A stretch of DNA of 64,000 nt from NCBI GenBank assembly GCA_963705155.1, contig CAVPJC010000013.1, forward strand, positions 248,001 to 312,000. The letters are read 5' to 3'. The notes below the pieces were generated by a model that did not search any database, was not told the DNA's origin, and saw only the letters and a program-made list of their open reading frames with translations. Origin of the DNA: CAVPJC01 sp963705155. GTDB taxonomy: Bacteria; Chloroflexota; Anaerolineae; Anaerolineales; UBA4823. Each line of letters begins with the position of its first letter. The stretch's first letter is position 1. Both the position numbers and the translations under genes were made by a program. This document shows positions 8,301 to 17,734 of the stretch, piece after piece.

Positions 8301-9256
8301 GATGCGATTTGAAAAACACCATCCACTGCTGCCGTCCCTGGCTGGTATTGGCTTTTGGAATTGTCACGATTTCAACAGGTTCCATTCTGGTTCGTTATGC
8401 CCAGGTAGAGGTTCCCTCGCTGGCTGTAGCAGCAATGCGCCTCGCCTTTGCCACAATCATCCTGGCCCCCATTGCCATCATCCAGCGCCGTGAAGAGCTG
8501 GCTACGCTGCGGCGGGATGAGCTCATTCTGGCGCTGGGTTCGGGATTTTTCCTCGCACTCCATTTTGCTTCGTGGATTACATCTTTAGAATATACAACCG
8601 TAGCCAGTTCGGTTGTTCTGGTGACGACCACTCCCTTATGGGTGGCTGTCCTTGCCCCTCTGACTATAAAAGAACCATTGTCGAAGATCATGGCGGCAGG
8701 TCTGTTTTAACCCTTGTGGGCAGTATTCTGGTTGGTTTGAGCGATACATGTGAATGGTCCACGAGTGGATTGAGCTGTCCGCCTGCTGCTGAAATCCTTC
8801 AGGGTCGGGCCTTCCTGGGAAATTTGCTGGCGCTTGCAGGCGCTGGTATGGCGTGCGCTTATGTTTTGATCGGGCGCCGCTTGCCGCGGCAGGCTTTCGC
8901 TGGTGAGTTACATTTTTGTAGTCTATGGTGCAGCAGCGGTTGTTCTCCTGATTTTGATGCTGGCTGCCGGCCAATCGTTTTTTGGGTATTCCCCACTGGC
9001 TTATGTGTGGGTGATACTGTTGGCAGTTATCCCTCAATTGCTCGGGCACTCGTCTTTTAATTGGGCTCTTGGGTATGTTTCAGCAGCTCTGGTGTCGATC
9101 ACTCTGCTGGGAGAACCCATAGGCTCCACGCTGCTTGCATATTTCCTGCTCAATGAGATACCCGGCATGAGCAAGATAATTGGTGCTATACTTATTTTCG
9201 TTGGCATCTTGTTAGCCTCTAGAAGCGAGAATCCAGGTTCTGAACACGCGGGGTAG
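8297..9256 (+). CDS. EamA/DMT family transporter (two frame breaks)
   Basis: About 319 residues after correction, with ten hydrophobic segments and two EamA repeats (ALHFASWITSLEYTTVASSVVLVTTTPLWVA in the first; FNWALGYVSAALVSITLLGEPIGSTLLAY in the second). These carry metabolites or drugs across the membrane; the substrate is unknown. The ATG overlaps the sodX stop by four bases, so it is the third gene of the sodN operon. The frame changes near 8700 and again near 8900 and the two shifts cancel. The conserved second half argues for sequence errors over decay, but a real pseudogene is not excluded. Confidence 0.75.
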
Positions 9257-9292
9257 CACCATTATCTTTGGACAACGTGCGCGGGAGTTGAT

Positions 9293-9418
9293 ATGGCTTT
9301 CATCGGAGTTTTTGCTGCGAAATTGTGTGATGATAAGATCCTGCTCACTTTAGAAGAAGACCTGGGTGCGTGGTGCTTGCCAGGCGGCGAAGTGGAACCC
9401 GGAGAAACCGTATCGTGA
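9293..9418 (+). pseudogene. N-terminal stub of a NUDIX hydrolase
   Basis: A 41-codon frame begins MAFIGVFAAKLCDDKILL and reaches WCLPGGEVEPGETV, the start of a Nudix box (GxxxxxE), then meets TGA. The REUXEEXGU half of the box, which binds the metal, is absent in all frames of the following 60 bases, which lead directly into ftsK. It is best read as a gene remnant left by a deletion. No convincing ribosome site is present. Confidence 0.6.
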
Positions 9419-9479
9419 ATAAACCGGCGCTTCCTTCAGTCCAAACCCACCCTTCTCCGATCCTGGCACTGCCTTCCGG

Positions 9480-11655
9480 GTGACCGGGAAGTTTCAAAGA
9501 TTTGCCCGGGATATTGTCGGGGTATTGGCGTTAACGAGCTCGGTCATCACATTGCTGGCTTTGCTGTTCCCTGGTTTGACACAGGGCATTTTACTTTTGC
9601 TCTGGATAAAATTCCTCCATGTCTGGTTGGGTTGGGGTAGCTTATGGATCGTACTGTTACTGGCGTACATCGGATTATTGTTTTTACGGCGTCCATTCTC
9701 AGCTGAACGCAGCAGTCACCCCGTAAATTGGGGACGAATTTTTGCAATCGAAGCCGCAGCATTTTCCAGTCTTACCTTACTGGCAGCGCTTGGAAATACA
9801 TCGTTACAACGCGCAGACGCCGGGCTGGATGGTGGGCGTATAGGTTGGGGGTTATCTTACCTGATGGGTGTTTTGTTGGAACCGATTGGTTTTAATACCA
9901 GGTTTTGGCTGGTATTCTTCAGTATCTCAGCCCTGGGTCTCTTCACCTTTCTTGGCACGGGCCTGGTTGTTCCATTCATTAATTGGATCCAGAGGCAGAC
10001 CCTGGAATCTGATCTCAAGAAGAGTGGGGATGGGGGAACTGCCGAGGCGGTGAGCATTGCTCCAATCGTTGGCTCTGATCAGGTTTTGAATGCAGACAGC
10101 CAACGTAAGAAACGCTCCATGCTGCCGGCAGAATTTCGGAAGAAATTCAAGATACAGGACGAACCTGATAAGGTTGATTCGAATGCCAGTCTGGTTCGAG
10201 ACGATCGTTTGCCCGGGCTGGATTTGTTGGTTAATGAACAAAATGTCCGGCCAGATGAACGCAATATCAATCTCACCGCAGGTCTGATCGAAAAAACATT
10301 ATCTGAATTTGGAATTCCAGCACGGGTGGTTGGCTTTCGGGTTGGCCCAACTGTGACACAGTTTGCAGTGGAACCTGGATTTGTGGAGAAGACTGCCCAG
10401 GGTGTTGAAGGCGATCCCAACCGCCAGAAGATTTCGCGTTTCGCAAATTTCTGCCCTCAGCCGTGATCTGGCTCTGGCCCTTTCAGCCGAACGGCTTCGG
10501 ATTGAAGCGCCTGTTCCAGGCCGGCCTTATGTTGGGATTGAAGTGCCAAATTCTCGTTCAGTCGTGGTGCGCTTACGACCCATCCTGGAGGCAGAAGCCT
10601 TTTATAGAACAGGCTCCCCTCTGGCAATTGCATTGGGCCGGGACGTATCCGGGCAGCCAGTTGTAGCCGATCTGGGGCGAATGCCGCATTTACTCATTGC
10701 CGGCACCACCGGCTCAGGGAAGAGCGTATGCATTGCTGCACTTACCACCTGCCTGGTGATGAATAACCCGCCTGAAGATTTGCGGTTGATCATGATTGAC
10801 CCGAAGATGGTGGAATTGGTACGATTAACGGCTTGCCCCATTTGCTGGGTAAGGTGGAGACCGACCTGGAGCGAATACTCGGAGTATTACGCTGGACTGT
10901 GGCAGAAATGGACCGCCGTTATAAATTACTGGAAGTAACACATTCCCGCAACCTGGATTCGTATAATCGCAAAGTACGCCGCCGCAAGGGTGAGGCGCCT
11001 CTGCCAAGGATTGTAGTGTTGATTGATGAACTGGCCGATTTGATGATGTCAGCTCCGGAGCAGACTGAGCCAGCCCTGGTGCGATTGGCGCAGATGGCGC
11101 GCGCCACCGGCATTCACCTGGTGGTGGCGACTCAACGCCCCTCCACCGATGTTGTGACCGGATTGATAAAGGCCAATTTTCCTGCAAGGATTTCTTTCTC
11201 GGTGGCGTCTTCGGTAGACTCGAGGGTCATCCTGGATACTACCGGCGCGGAGACCTTGCTCGGGCATGGCGACTTGCTTTTCCTGCCGCCAGAGGCCTCC
11301 AGTCCGCTGCGTGCCCAAGGGGTAATGATCAGCGACCAGGAGGTTGAAAAAGTGATCACCTTCTGGCAGAAGTCCTTTATGAGCCTTGAACCCGAAGCCC
11401 CACCCTGGGAGGAATTACTTCAACACCAGGCGGTCATGGCTGATCGCGATGGCTTGATTGAAGATGCCATTAAGGTTGTCCGTGAATCAACGGGTGAGTG
11501 CTTCGATGCTGCAACGCCGGCTGCGGATTGGGTATCCCCGAGCCGCTCGATTGGTTGATGAATTGGAAGAGATGGGCATCGTAGCTCCAGCACAAAGCGG
11601 AAGCCGTGATCGAGAGGTTCTCATCGGTCGAGACACTGATCTAGAAGATGAGTAG
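9480..11655 (+). CDS. ftsK: FtsK/SpoIIIE-type DNA translocase (three frame breaks)
   Basis: A chromosome-segregation motor at the division septum, about 724 residues. Four membrane segments (about residues 10-165) precede a linker, the FtsK alpha domain (LIEKTLSEFGIPARVVGFRVGPTV), the motor with Walker A (GTTGSGKSV) and Walker B (IVVLIDELADLMM), and a winged-helix gamma domain (VSASMLQRRLRIGYPRAARLVDELEEMGIV) that reads orienting sequences. Frame changes lie near 10435, 10825 and 11500; at the first, removing one T from a TTT run restores the protein. All motor motifs are intact once joined, so errors in the sequence are likelier than decay. The start is a GTG. Confidence 0.88.
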
Positions 11656-11678
11656 GTCAAGGAGCAACCTTTCGTATC

Positions 11679-11707
11679 TTGACGTTCGGTCATGCATGCG
11701 ATAGCAT
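11679..11707 (+). promoter_or_regulatory. promoter TTGACG-17-TAGCAT
   Basis: TTGACG at 11679-11684 and TAGCAT at 11702-11707 with 17 bases between, about 95 bases upstream of the phosphatidyltransferase gene and just after the ftsK stop. Confidence 0.45.
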
Positions 11708-11807
11708 AGACCGATATTAAATTTACGAGTTACGCAGTTCGAGGGGAAGCCTAATTACCCGCCAGATGCGTAGGATCTAAAACATTTACCGAAAGGTGGA
11801 TTTTGTT

Positions 11808-12431
11808 TTGGCTGAACAAGTGGTACAAAATAAGCAGAAAATGACCCTTACCGATCAAATGAGGGTGTGGTTCAAGGGAGTTTTGGATCCAATTGCCACG
11901 CTGCTGAACCGGATTGGCTTAATGCCAAATACTGTTACGATCCTGGGTTTGGCAGGAAATACAATCGGCGCCGTTTTTCTGGCCCAGGGACATATGACGA
12001 TCGGGGGCATCTTTATTCTGCTGATGGGTCCGATTGATGGTCTGGATGGAACCATGGCTCGACTGCGGGGAGAGGCCACCGAGTTTGGCGCGTTCGTGAA
12101 TTCTGTTACCGATCGATATTCAGAATTGGTCATCTTTGGTGGGATGCTGTTTTATTACATCCAGCAAGGCGAGTGGCTGCCAGCTATGCTGGCTTATTTT
12201 GCAGCAGCAGGCGCTGTGCTCGTCTCGTACACTCGTGCGCGGGCACAGTCATTGGGCCATGAAACCAAAGTTGGTATGTTAACCCGTATGGAGCGCTACC
12301 TGGTTCTGGCGCCTTGCCTTGTTTTCAATATTCCACTTGTGGGTCTGTGGATTCTGGCTGTGTTGGGTAATTTGACAGCCTTACAGCGTATTCTGGATGT
12401 TCGCCGGCAAGCCCACAAAAAACAGGAGTAG
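11808..12431 (+). CDS. CDP-alcohol phosphatidyltransferase family protein
   Basis: A 207-residue integral membrane enzyme that should transfer a phosphatidyl group from CDP-diacylglycerol to an alcohol in phospholipid synthesis. Six membrane segments are visible. The signature should read DGxxAR-x8-GxxxDxxxD; here it reads DGTMAR, then GAFVN, then SVTD, so the third Asp is Asn. This could be real, an error (GAT to AAT) or mark an altered enzyme. I prefer the TTG start at 11808, eight bases after AAAGGTGG, over GTG at 11796. It is followed directly by lgt, which starts two bases after the stop, so the two are one operon. Confidence 0.8.
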   Translation: MAEQVVQNKQKMTLTDQMRVWFKGVLDPIATLLNRIGLMPNTVTILGLAGNTIGAVFLAQGHMTIGGIFILLMGPIDGLDGTMARLRGEATEFGAFVNSVTDRYSELVIFGGMLFYYIQQGEWLPAMLAYFAAAGAVLVSYTRARAQSLGHETKVGMLTRMERYLVLAPCLVFNIPLVGLWILAVLGNLTALQRILDVRRQAHKKQE

Positions 12432-12433
12432 TT

Positions 12434-13244
12434 ATGCCTCTCGGATTTCAATTAGGGCCACTTTTTATCCGGTATTACGGGATCATCCTAATGGTAGGCG
12501 CGGTGCTGGCTGCGTTTCTTGCAGAACGGGAGGTCAAACGCCGTGGTTTCAACAGCGATCTGGTGTGGGATGGTTTGATATGGGTATTGGTCGGGGGGAT
12601 TGTTGGAGCGCGCATCTGGCATATATTGACACCCCCACCATCCATGGTCGAACAAGGTATTACGACCGGCTTTTATCTTAACCCACCCGCTGGATGCACT
12701 GGCCATCTGGCGTGGCGGGTTGGGGATACCGGGAGCAGTGATCGGTGGCGGTCTTGCTCTATATTTCTTCACCCGCAAGCGAAATATTAGTTTTGCCCAA
12801 TGGGCAGATATTGCTGCTCCCGCCGTTGCCCTGGGGCAGGCTGTTGGGCGGTGGGGTAATTTTGTGAACCAGGAATTGTACGGCTCTCCCACCAATCTAC
12901 CCTGGGCGATTTTTATCGATCCGCAGTACCGGCTGCCTGAATTTAGAGACGTTTCACATTATCATCCAATATTCCTGTACGAATCTCTATGGAATTTTGC
13001 GAATATGGTATTTTTGCTCTGGTTGGGCCGGCGTTATGCGCGCCAGCTTCTTTCAGGCGATATCTTGCTGGCTTATATGATTGTTTACCCCGTTGGACGA
13101 TTCTTCCTCGAATTCCTGCGATTAGATTCGGCGCAAATCGGTGGATTGAATGCCAATCAGACTTTCATGATCATTGTAGCGGTATTTTCGGCGGGAATGC
13201 TATTGTTTCGCCACCGGCGCGTTCAACAACAAACAAGTGAATAA
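12434..13244 (+). CDS. lgt: prolipoprotein diacylglyceryl transferase (one frame break)
   Basis: Transfers diacylglycerol from phosphatidylglycerol to the lipobox Cys of lipoprotein precursors at the membrane. About 269 residues after correction. The family signature GRWGNFVNQELYG, with the essential Arg and Asn, is present, as are GGLGIPGAVIGGG, YHPIFLYESLWN and the RFFLEFLR motif. One surplus C in a CCC run at 12682-12684 changes the frame; without it the protein reads straight through (LNHPLDALAIWRGG). AGGAG precedes the ATG. Many lipoproteins in this window would depend on it. Confidence 0.93.
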
Positions 13245-13288
13245 TTACCTGAGTGGTAAACCAGTAAGCCGGGAGGACTTTTGGATTA

Positions 13289-13317
13289 TTGGCGCATACT
13301 CGGGTTTCGATTATAGT
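13289..13317 (+). promoter_or_regulatory. promoter TTGGCG-17-TATAGT with near-leaderless start
   Basis: TTGGCG at 13289-13294 and TATAGT at 13312-13317 are 17 bases apart; the ATG at 13326 follows 8 bases later, so transcription should begin at or next to the start codon. No ribosome site lies before the ATG. Confidence 0.5.
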
Positions 13318-13325
13318 AGTAATGA

Positions 13326-14273
13326 ATGTTTATGATTCATACACAAAACCTGGGGAAGCAATTTGACAGCTTTTGGGCTGTTGACGGCATTAACCTGGAT
13401 GTTGAGGCAGGTGAAGTACTTGCTTTACTTGGGCCGAACGGCGCCGGTAAAACCACCACGGTTCGAATGCTCACCTCAATATTGCATCCCAGTCGTGGCA
13501 CTGCAACGATTGCCGGATATGATGTGGTACGCGATGCAACCCAGGTACGGGGAAAAGTAGGGGTCTTAACCGAGCAGCACGGCCTGTATGGGCGGATGCG
13601 CGCAGATGAATATCTGGACTTCTTTGGACAGCTCTACGGAATGAGCCTGGCAACACGCCAGAACCGCGTCCGGCGTTTACTTGAAAATTTTGGCTTGTAT
13701 CCAGACCGTAAACGACGGATTGGCGAATACTCCAAAGGTATGCGCCAGAAACTGGCATTGGCTCGTGCTTTGCTGCACGAACCGCCGATACTATTACTGG
13801 ATGAACCTACATCCGCAATGGACCCTGAAAGCGCCCGGCTAGTCCGCGACGCAATCCGCGAATTGCGTTCTGCCAGCAGAGCCATCATTATATGTTCGCA
13901 CAACCTGGCGGAAGCGGAAGAATTAGCCGATAAAATTGCGATTATCCGGCGCGGGCTGATCATTGCACAGGGCGCGCCGGAAACATTAAAACTTAACTTC
14001 CTTGGGCCGGTAGAATACGAGGTAAACCTGGGTGTTAAGCTAAACGGTAATGCGATCAACCTGCCATTAGAAGCCAATCTTACCAACTGTGGACCAGACT
14101 GGCTCCGGTTCAGAACTGCCGCGCCCGGACGAGTAAATCCGGAAGTGCTGCGTTCGCTGTTAGACCAGGGGCTCCCGGTCGTGGGATTACGTGAAGTGGC
14201 CCGCAGTTTGGAACAAGTCTATTTGCAAGCGATACAATCGCCAGATGACGCAGAGGCAGCCCATGCTAAATAG
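13326..14273 (+). CDS. ABC-2 type exporter, ATP-binding subunit
   Basis: A 315-residue ATPase: Walker A GPNGAGKTTTVRML (about residue 40), Q loop LTEQHGLYGRM, signature EYSKGMRQKLALARAL, Walker B ILLLDEPTSAMDP and H loop CSHNLAE, then a C-terminal accessory domain of about 80 residues. It belongs to the DrrA/CcmA-like group that powers export through an ABC-2 permease, which is the next gene and overlaps it by eleven bases. The cargo is unknown. An ATG at 13332 is an alternative start. Confidence 0.88.
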   Translation: MFMIHTQNLGKQFDSFWAVDGINLDVEAGEVLALLGPNGAGKTTTVRMLTSILHPSRGTATIAGYDVVRDATQVRGKVGVLTEQHGLYGRMRADEYLDFFGQLYGMSLATRQNRVRRLLENFGLYPDRKRRIGEYSKGMRQKLALARALLHEPPILLLDEPTSAMDPESARLVRDAIRELRSASRAIIICSHNLAEAEELADKIAIIRRGLIIAQGAPETLKLNFLGPVEYEVNLGVKLNGNAINLPLEANLTNCGPDWLRFRTAAPGRVNPEVLRSLLDQGLPVVGLREVARSLEQVYLQAIQSPDDAEAAHAK

Positions 14274-15700
14274 TATGGTGCGCTATCTTAATCCGGCGTT
14301 TATCATTACGCGACGAGAGGTCCGTGATCAACTGCGCGACTGGCGGATCATCTTTCCGGTTCTGGCTCTAACCGTGTTTTTTCCGGGATTGATGAATTTT
14401 ACCGCGGCGTCAGGCTGTGGGGTTTGTCGAAAGATACGGAGCGCCGGTTATCGGAGATCGTTTGATCCCGTTCCTTTTAATGATCGTTGGTTTTTTTCCG
14501 ATTTCTGTATCACTGGTGATCGCCCTGGAAAGTTTTGTGGGCGAAAAAGAACGGCGAAGCATTGAACCATTGCTGAGCAGCCCTCTCAGCAACGGGCAGT
14601 TGTATCTTGGAAAATTACTGGCTGCGATGGTTCCACCCTTGATCGCCAGTTACCTGGGAATTGCGGTTTATCTGGCGGGTCTGTATTTCCAGGTTGGATG
14701 GATGCCTGATCCGATATTACTTCTGCAGATGCTTCTCCTGACAACGGTGCAAGCGTTGGTCATGGTCAGTGGGGCTGTTGTGGTTTCTGCCCAAACAACC
14801 TCGGTGCGGGCTGCGAATTTATTAGCATCCTTTATTATTATCCCGATGGCGTTGCTGATCCAGGGTGAGAGCATTATCATGTTCTGGGCGCGTTACAGTG
14901 TCTTGTGGTGGGCGATTTTCGGGCAATTGTTGATCTCAGGACTTTTGATCCGTTCCGGCGTGACACACTTTAATCGCGAAGAATTGCTTGGCAACGAATT
15001 GGACACTCTAAATCTGAGCTGGGGATGGCGGGTTTTTCGTCAAAATTTTGTTGGTAAAGCACACTCAATCGTCGAGTGGTACTCTACGGAAATCAACCTG
15101 ACACTGCGCAGGTTGGCGATCCCGATAGGTTTATTGATCGTAGCGCTGGTTGCAGGCGTGGGCATTGGGATCAGCCAGGCGAGGATATTCGTTTTGCCAC
15201 CAGGCATACTCCAACTCAACCATCTGGATCAGGGATTTATCGATGGGTTGGATGCCCTGAGGTTGTTCTCAGTAGCCGGGGTTGGCACGGTCTGGTTTCA
15301 CAATCTGCGTGCACTGGTATTGGCTACCCTTTTGGGGATATTCTCGTTTGGGGTTTTAGGCGTTATTGTATTGATGATTCCGTTTATGCTGATCGGGTAT
15401 CTCCTGGGAACCATGACCACAGTTGGAATCCCTCCTCTGCTATTTTTGTCAGCGTTTATTCTGCCGCATGGTGTGCTGGAAATACCAGCGATTGTCATAG
15501 CTGGCGCGGCGGCGCTCCGACTGGGTGCTACATTCGCAGCGCCCGCTTATGGTACAACAATTGGCGAGGCATGGCTGCGCTCTCTGGCGGATTGGGCGCG
15601 GGTCATGCTGGGTTTTGTTGTCCCCCTGCTGTTGGGAGCGGCAGTTCTGGAAGTTCTACTCACCCCACGTATAGCGCTCTGGTTAATGGGCGGTGGTTAG
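14263..15700 (+). CDS. ABC-2 type exporter permease with stage II sporulation M-like half (one frame break)
   Basis: About 478 residues after correction, with two membrane halves. The first (IITRREVRDQLRDWRIIFPV … GEKERRSIEPLLSSPLSNGQLYLGKL) is an ABC-2 permease of the NatB kind. The second half (LRLFSVAGVGTVWFHNLRALVLATLLGIFSFGVLGVIVLM … LPHGVLEIPAIVIAGAAALRLG) resembles the SpoIIM/DUF95 membrane family, so this may be a fusion. It overlaps the ATPase gene. The frame changes near 14410 (…NFTAA to QAVGFVERYG…), with one surplus base. Confidence 0.78.
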
Positions 15701-15726
15701 GTATAATACTCTTGGGTGACTTTAAG

Positions 15727-16482
15727 GTGCCAAAGCTCATTATCCTGGGTTCTTCAAATGCTATTCCAGATGAAAAACATGAAAACACCCACATGGCTAT
15801 CAGCTGCCGTGAGAGCACGCTTTTAATTGATTGTGTCAATAATCCGATTGTCAGGCTGCGTCAGGCCAAACTTGATTTCAACCGATTAACCGATGTTATT
15901 CTGACCCATTTCCACCCAGACCACGTCTCGGGGGTTCCATCTTTACTCATGAATATGTGGTTGATGGGGCGCAAAGATCCGATTAACATCTATGGCCTGT
16001 CATATACTCTGGATCGTATTGAGAAGTTGATGGAATTCTACGATTGGGCCAGTTGGCCTCGTTTTTATCCGGTGAAGTTCCATCGAATCCCAGAGAAGGA
16101 ATTCGCGCCTGTCTTTGAAACGGAGGAGCTGAAGGTATTTGCTACCCCGGTGCATCATCTGGTTCCAACCATCGGTTTGCGGATTGATCTGCCTGAAATC
16201 AAGCACACCTTCGCATACTCCTGCGACACAGAACCCTGCTCTGAGGTTGTTCGTCTGGCTGAAGGGGCAGATTTACTGATCCATGAGGCTTCCGGGGCTA
16301 CTTTAGGGCACTCTTCGGCATCCCAGGCGGGCTCGATTGCGCGCCAGGCTGAGGTCGGACGGTTGCTTTTAATTCATTATCCTACCGGTGGATTTGATGC
16401 GCGTTCGTTGGTGAAAGAAGCTGCTGACGCTTACGGGGGAAATGTAGGCCTGGCTGAGGATTTTATGGAAGTTGAATTGTAG
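15727..16482 (+). CDS. RNase Z-like metallo-beta-lactamase fold hydrolase
   Basis: A 251-residue protein with the metal motif THFHPDHVSG (HxHxDH), further histidines in TPVHHLVPT and LLIHEASG, and the C-terminal LLLIHYPT. The layout matches RNase Z/ElaC-type hydrolases, although the tRNA-binding exosite arm is not obvious, so another phosphodiester or ester substrate is possible. The GTG at 15727 gives the natural N-terminus MPKLIILGSSNAIP; a TATAAT box at 15702-15707 would give a leader of about 13 bases. It starts 26 bases after the permease stop. Confidence 0.8.
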   Translation: MPKLIILGSSNAIPDEKHENTHMAISCRESTLLIDCVNNPIVRLRQAKLDFNRLTDVILTHFHPDHVSGVPSLLMNMWLMGRKDPINIYGLSYTLDRIEKLMEFYDWASWPRFYPVKFHRIPEKEFAPVFETEELKVFATPVHHLVPTIGLRIDLPEIKHTFAYSCDTEPCSEVVRLAEGADLLIHEASGATLGHSSASQAGSIARQAEVGRLLLIHYPTGGFDARSLVKEAADAYGGNVGLAEDFMEVEL

Positions 16483-16496
16483 GGTTTATAAGCATC

Positions 16497-17000
16497 CTAC
16501 CAGCCAACCACGAATGAGATCCATTCCGTGTTGTCATGGAGATGGCGGGCGAACATATATTCTGCAGACACAGGCGGTGCCGCAGGTGACCGTAGGAGCC
16601 TCATTTGCGCCTGCTCCAGGGTTCTGCCGCCTTTGCGATGATTGCAGGTTGAACAGGCTGCAACCAAATTCTCCCATGTATGGACGCCTCCCAGGCGGCG
16701 TGGAACTACATGGTCGATCGTAAGGTGCTGGGTGCTCAGGCCACAATACTGGCAGGTGAAATTATCCCGGCGTAATATTTCGCGTTTTGTCAGGCGGACG
16801 CGTGGTCTGGGGCGGTGAACCATCTGGTCCAGCCGGATGATCGATGGGCGCGGAAAAGAGCGGGAGATTGTTTTTATTTCACCCCGCCCGTTCAGCACCA
16901 GGTCGGCTTTTCCTTTCAGGATGAGACCGATGGCGCGGCGAGTACTGCAGACATTGATCGGTTCGAAATTTGCGTTGAGGACAAGTACCGGCTCGTGCAT
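16497..17000 (-). CDS. HNH endonuclease family protein
   Basis: A 167-residue protein with the N-terminal domain typical of short bacterial HNH proteins (VLVLNANFEPINVCSTRRAIGLILKGKADLV) and an HNH domain holding two CxxC zinc pairs (CQYC, CSTC) and the catalytic IDHVVPRRLGGVHTWENLV. It is likely a DNA-nicking or repair-linked nuclease; the true role of this widespread family is unclear. TATAAT on this strand (plus 17021-17026) and GGAGG just before the ATG give a 13-base leader. Confidence 0.88.
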   Translation of the reverse strand: MHEPVLVLNANFEPINVCSTRRAIGLILKGKADLVLNGRGEIKTISRSFPRPSIIRLDQMVHRPRPRVRLTKREILRRDNFTCQYCGLSTQHLTIDHVVPRRLGGVHTWENLVAACSTCNHRKGGRTLEQAQMRLLRSPAAPPVSAEYMFARHLHDNTEWISFVVGW

Positions 17001-17096
17001 AGGCCCTCCACAACTTTCGAATTATAGCATGGGTTTACACCTGGATGATTATTTGGATTTCTCTTTGGGTTGATTTGGAAACATCAGCGAACAGCC

Positions 17097-17126
17097 TTGA
17101 GCAAGAGCAAAGATTGAGTTTATAAT
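17097..17126 (+). promoter_or_regulatory. promoter TTGAGC-18-TATAAT with leaderless start
   Basis: TTGAGC at 17097-17102 and TATAAT at 17121-17126 with 18 bases between; the ATG at 17133 follows after six bases, where transcription should start. Confidence 0.6.
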
Positions 17127-17132
17127 TAGCCC

Positions 17133-17645
17133 ATGCAGGAGGATGGTGCTCTTCCGTTTACACCGGAGCTGATTCCCCGGCGGGGCGAATTAATCGCCTG
17201 GTTATTAACAGTAGGCGTTATCGCCGGCTGGTTGATACTGAATTTTAATAATTTACCGGTCGTGTGGGGTCTACCACTTTTTGGGATTTTGTTGTTGGTC
17301 TCTGCGATGGGGATCAGTTTTGGGAACTGGATGGATCGTCATACCAGCATAAGCCTTGACCCTGGAAGTATTATCTATCGAGATGGCCTGAGAAAGGTGC
17401 AACTGGGGTGGGAGGAAATTCGCAATGTTCGCGTACTGCCCTCTGAATGGGGCAGCAAGATCCAGGTGTTTGGCGATACAGGCTATTTTGCATTTCGAAC
17501 CCTGGGAGAAGTTGTCTTGCGGGGCGATGTGAAAGGTACAATGGGTTTCAAAAATGGCGAGGAAATTCTTCGTCTTATTGTCTTGAATAGCAGACTGCAA
17601 GTGATCGATCACCCTGGAGAAGGGATTTATTATTCACGTTTATGA
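17133..17645 (+). CDS. membrane protein with PH-like domain
   Basis: A 170-residue protein with two adjacent membrane helices (about residues 20-62) followed by a beta-rich cytoplasmic domain (ISLDPGSIIYRDGLRKVQLGWEEIRNVRVLPSEWGSKIQVFGDTGYFAFRT), the pattern of bacterial PH or YdbT/YdbS-like membrane proteins. Function unknown. The mRNA is predicted to be leaderless. A strong terminator follows 24 bases after the stop, so it is a single-gene transcript. Confidence 0.7.
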   Translation: MQEDGALPFTPELIPRRGELIAWLLTVGVIAGWLILNFNNLPVVWGLPLFGILLLVSAMGISFGNWMDRHTSISLDPGSIIYRDGLRKVQLGWEEIRNVRVLPSEWGSKIQVFGDTGYFAFRTLGEVVLRGDVKGTMGFKNGEEILRLIVLNSRLQVIDHPGEGIYYSRL

Positions 17646-17668
17646 ACAACCTTTGTGGTGAGCGTTGC

Positions 17669-17701
17669 CCCGCGCCCTCGCCGCAGAGGGCGCGGGTTTT
17701 T
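17669..17701 (+). terminator. rho-independent terminator
   Basis: CCCGCGCCCTC (17669-17679) pairs perfectly with GAGGGCGCGGG (17686-17696) around GCCGCA, followed by TTTTTAT. Confidence 0.92.
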
Positions 17702-17734
17702 ATGCTTTAAAACTACCGGATGGAGTTTTCAACG

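Noticed and set aside
15076..15726. Long open frame running through the second half of the ABC-2 permease into the RNase Z-like gene
   Set aside because: The part before 15727 is a shadow frame of the permease; only the C-terminal 251 residues match a protein family.
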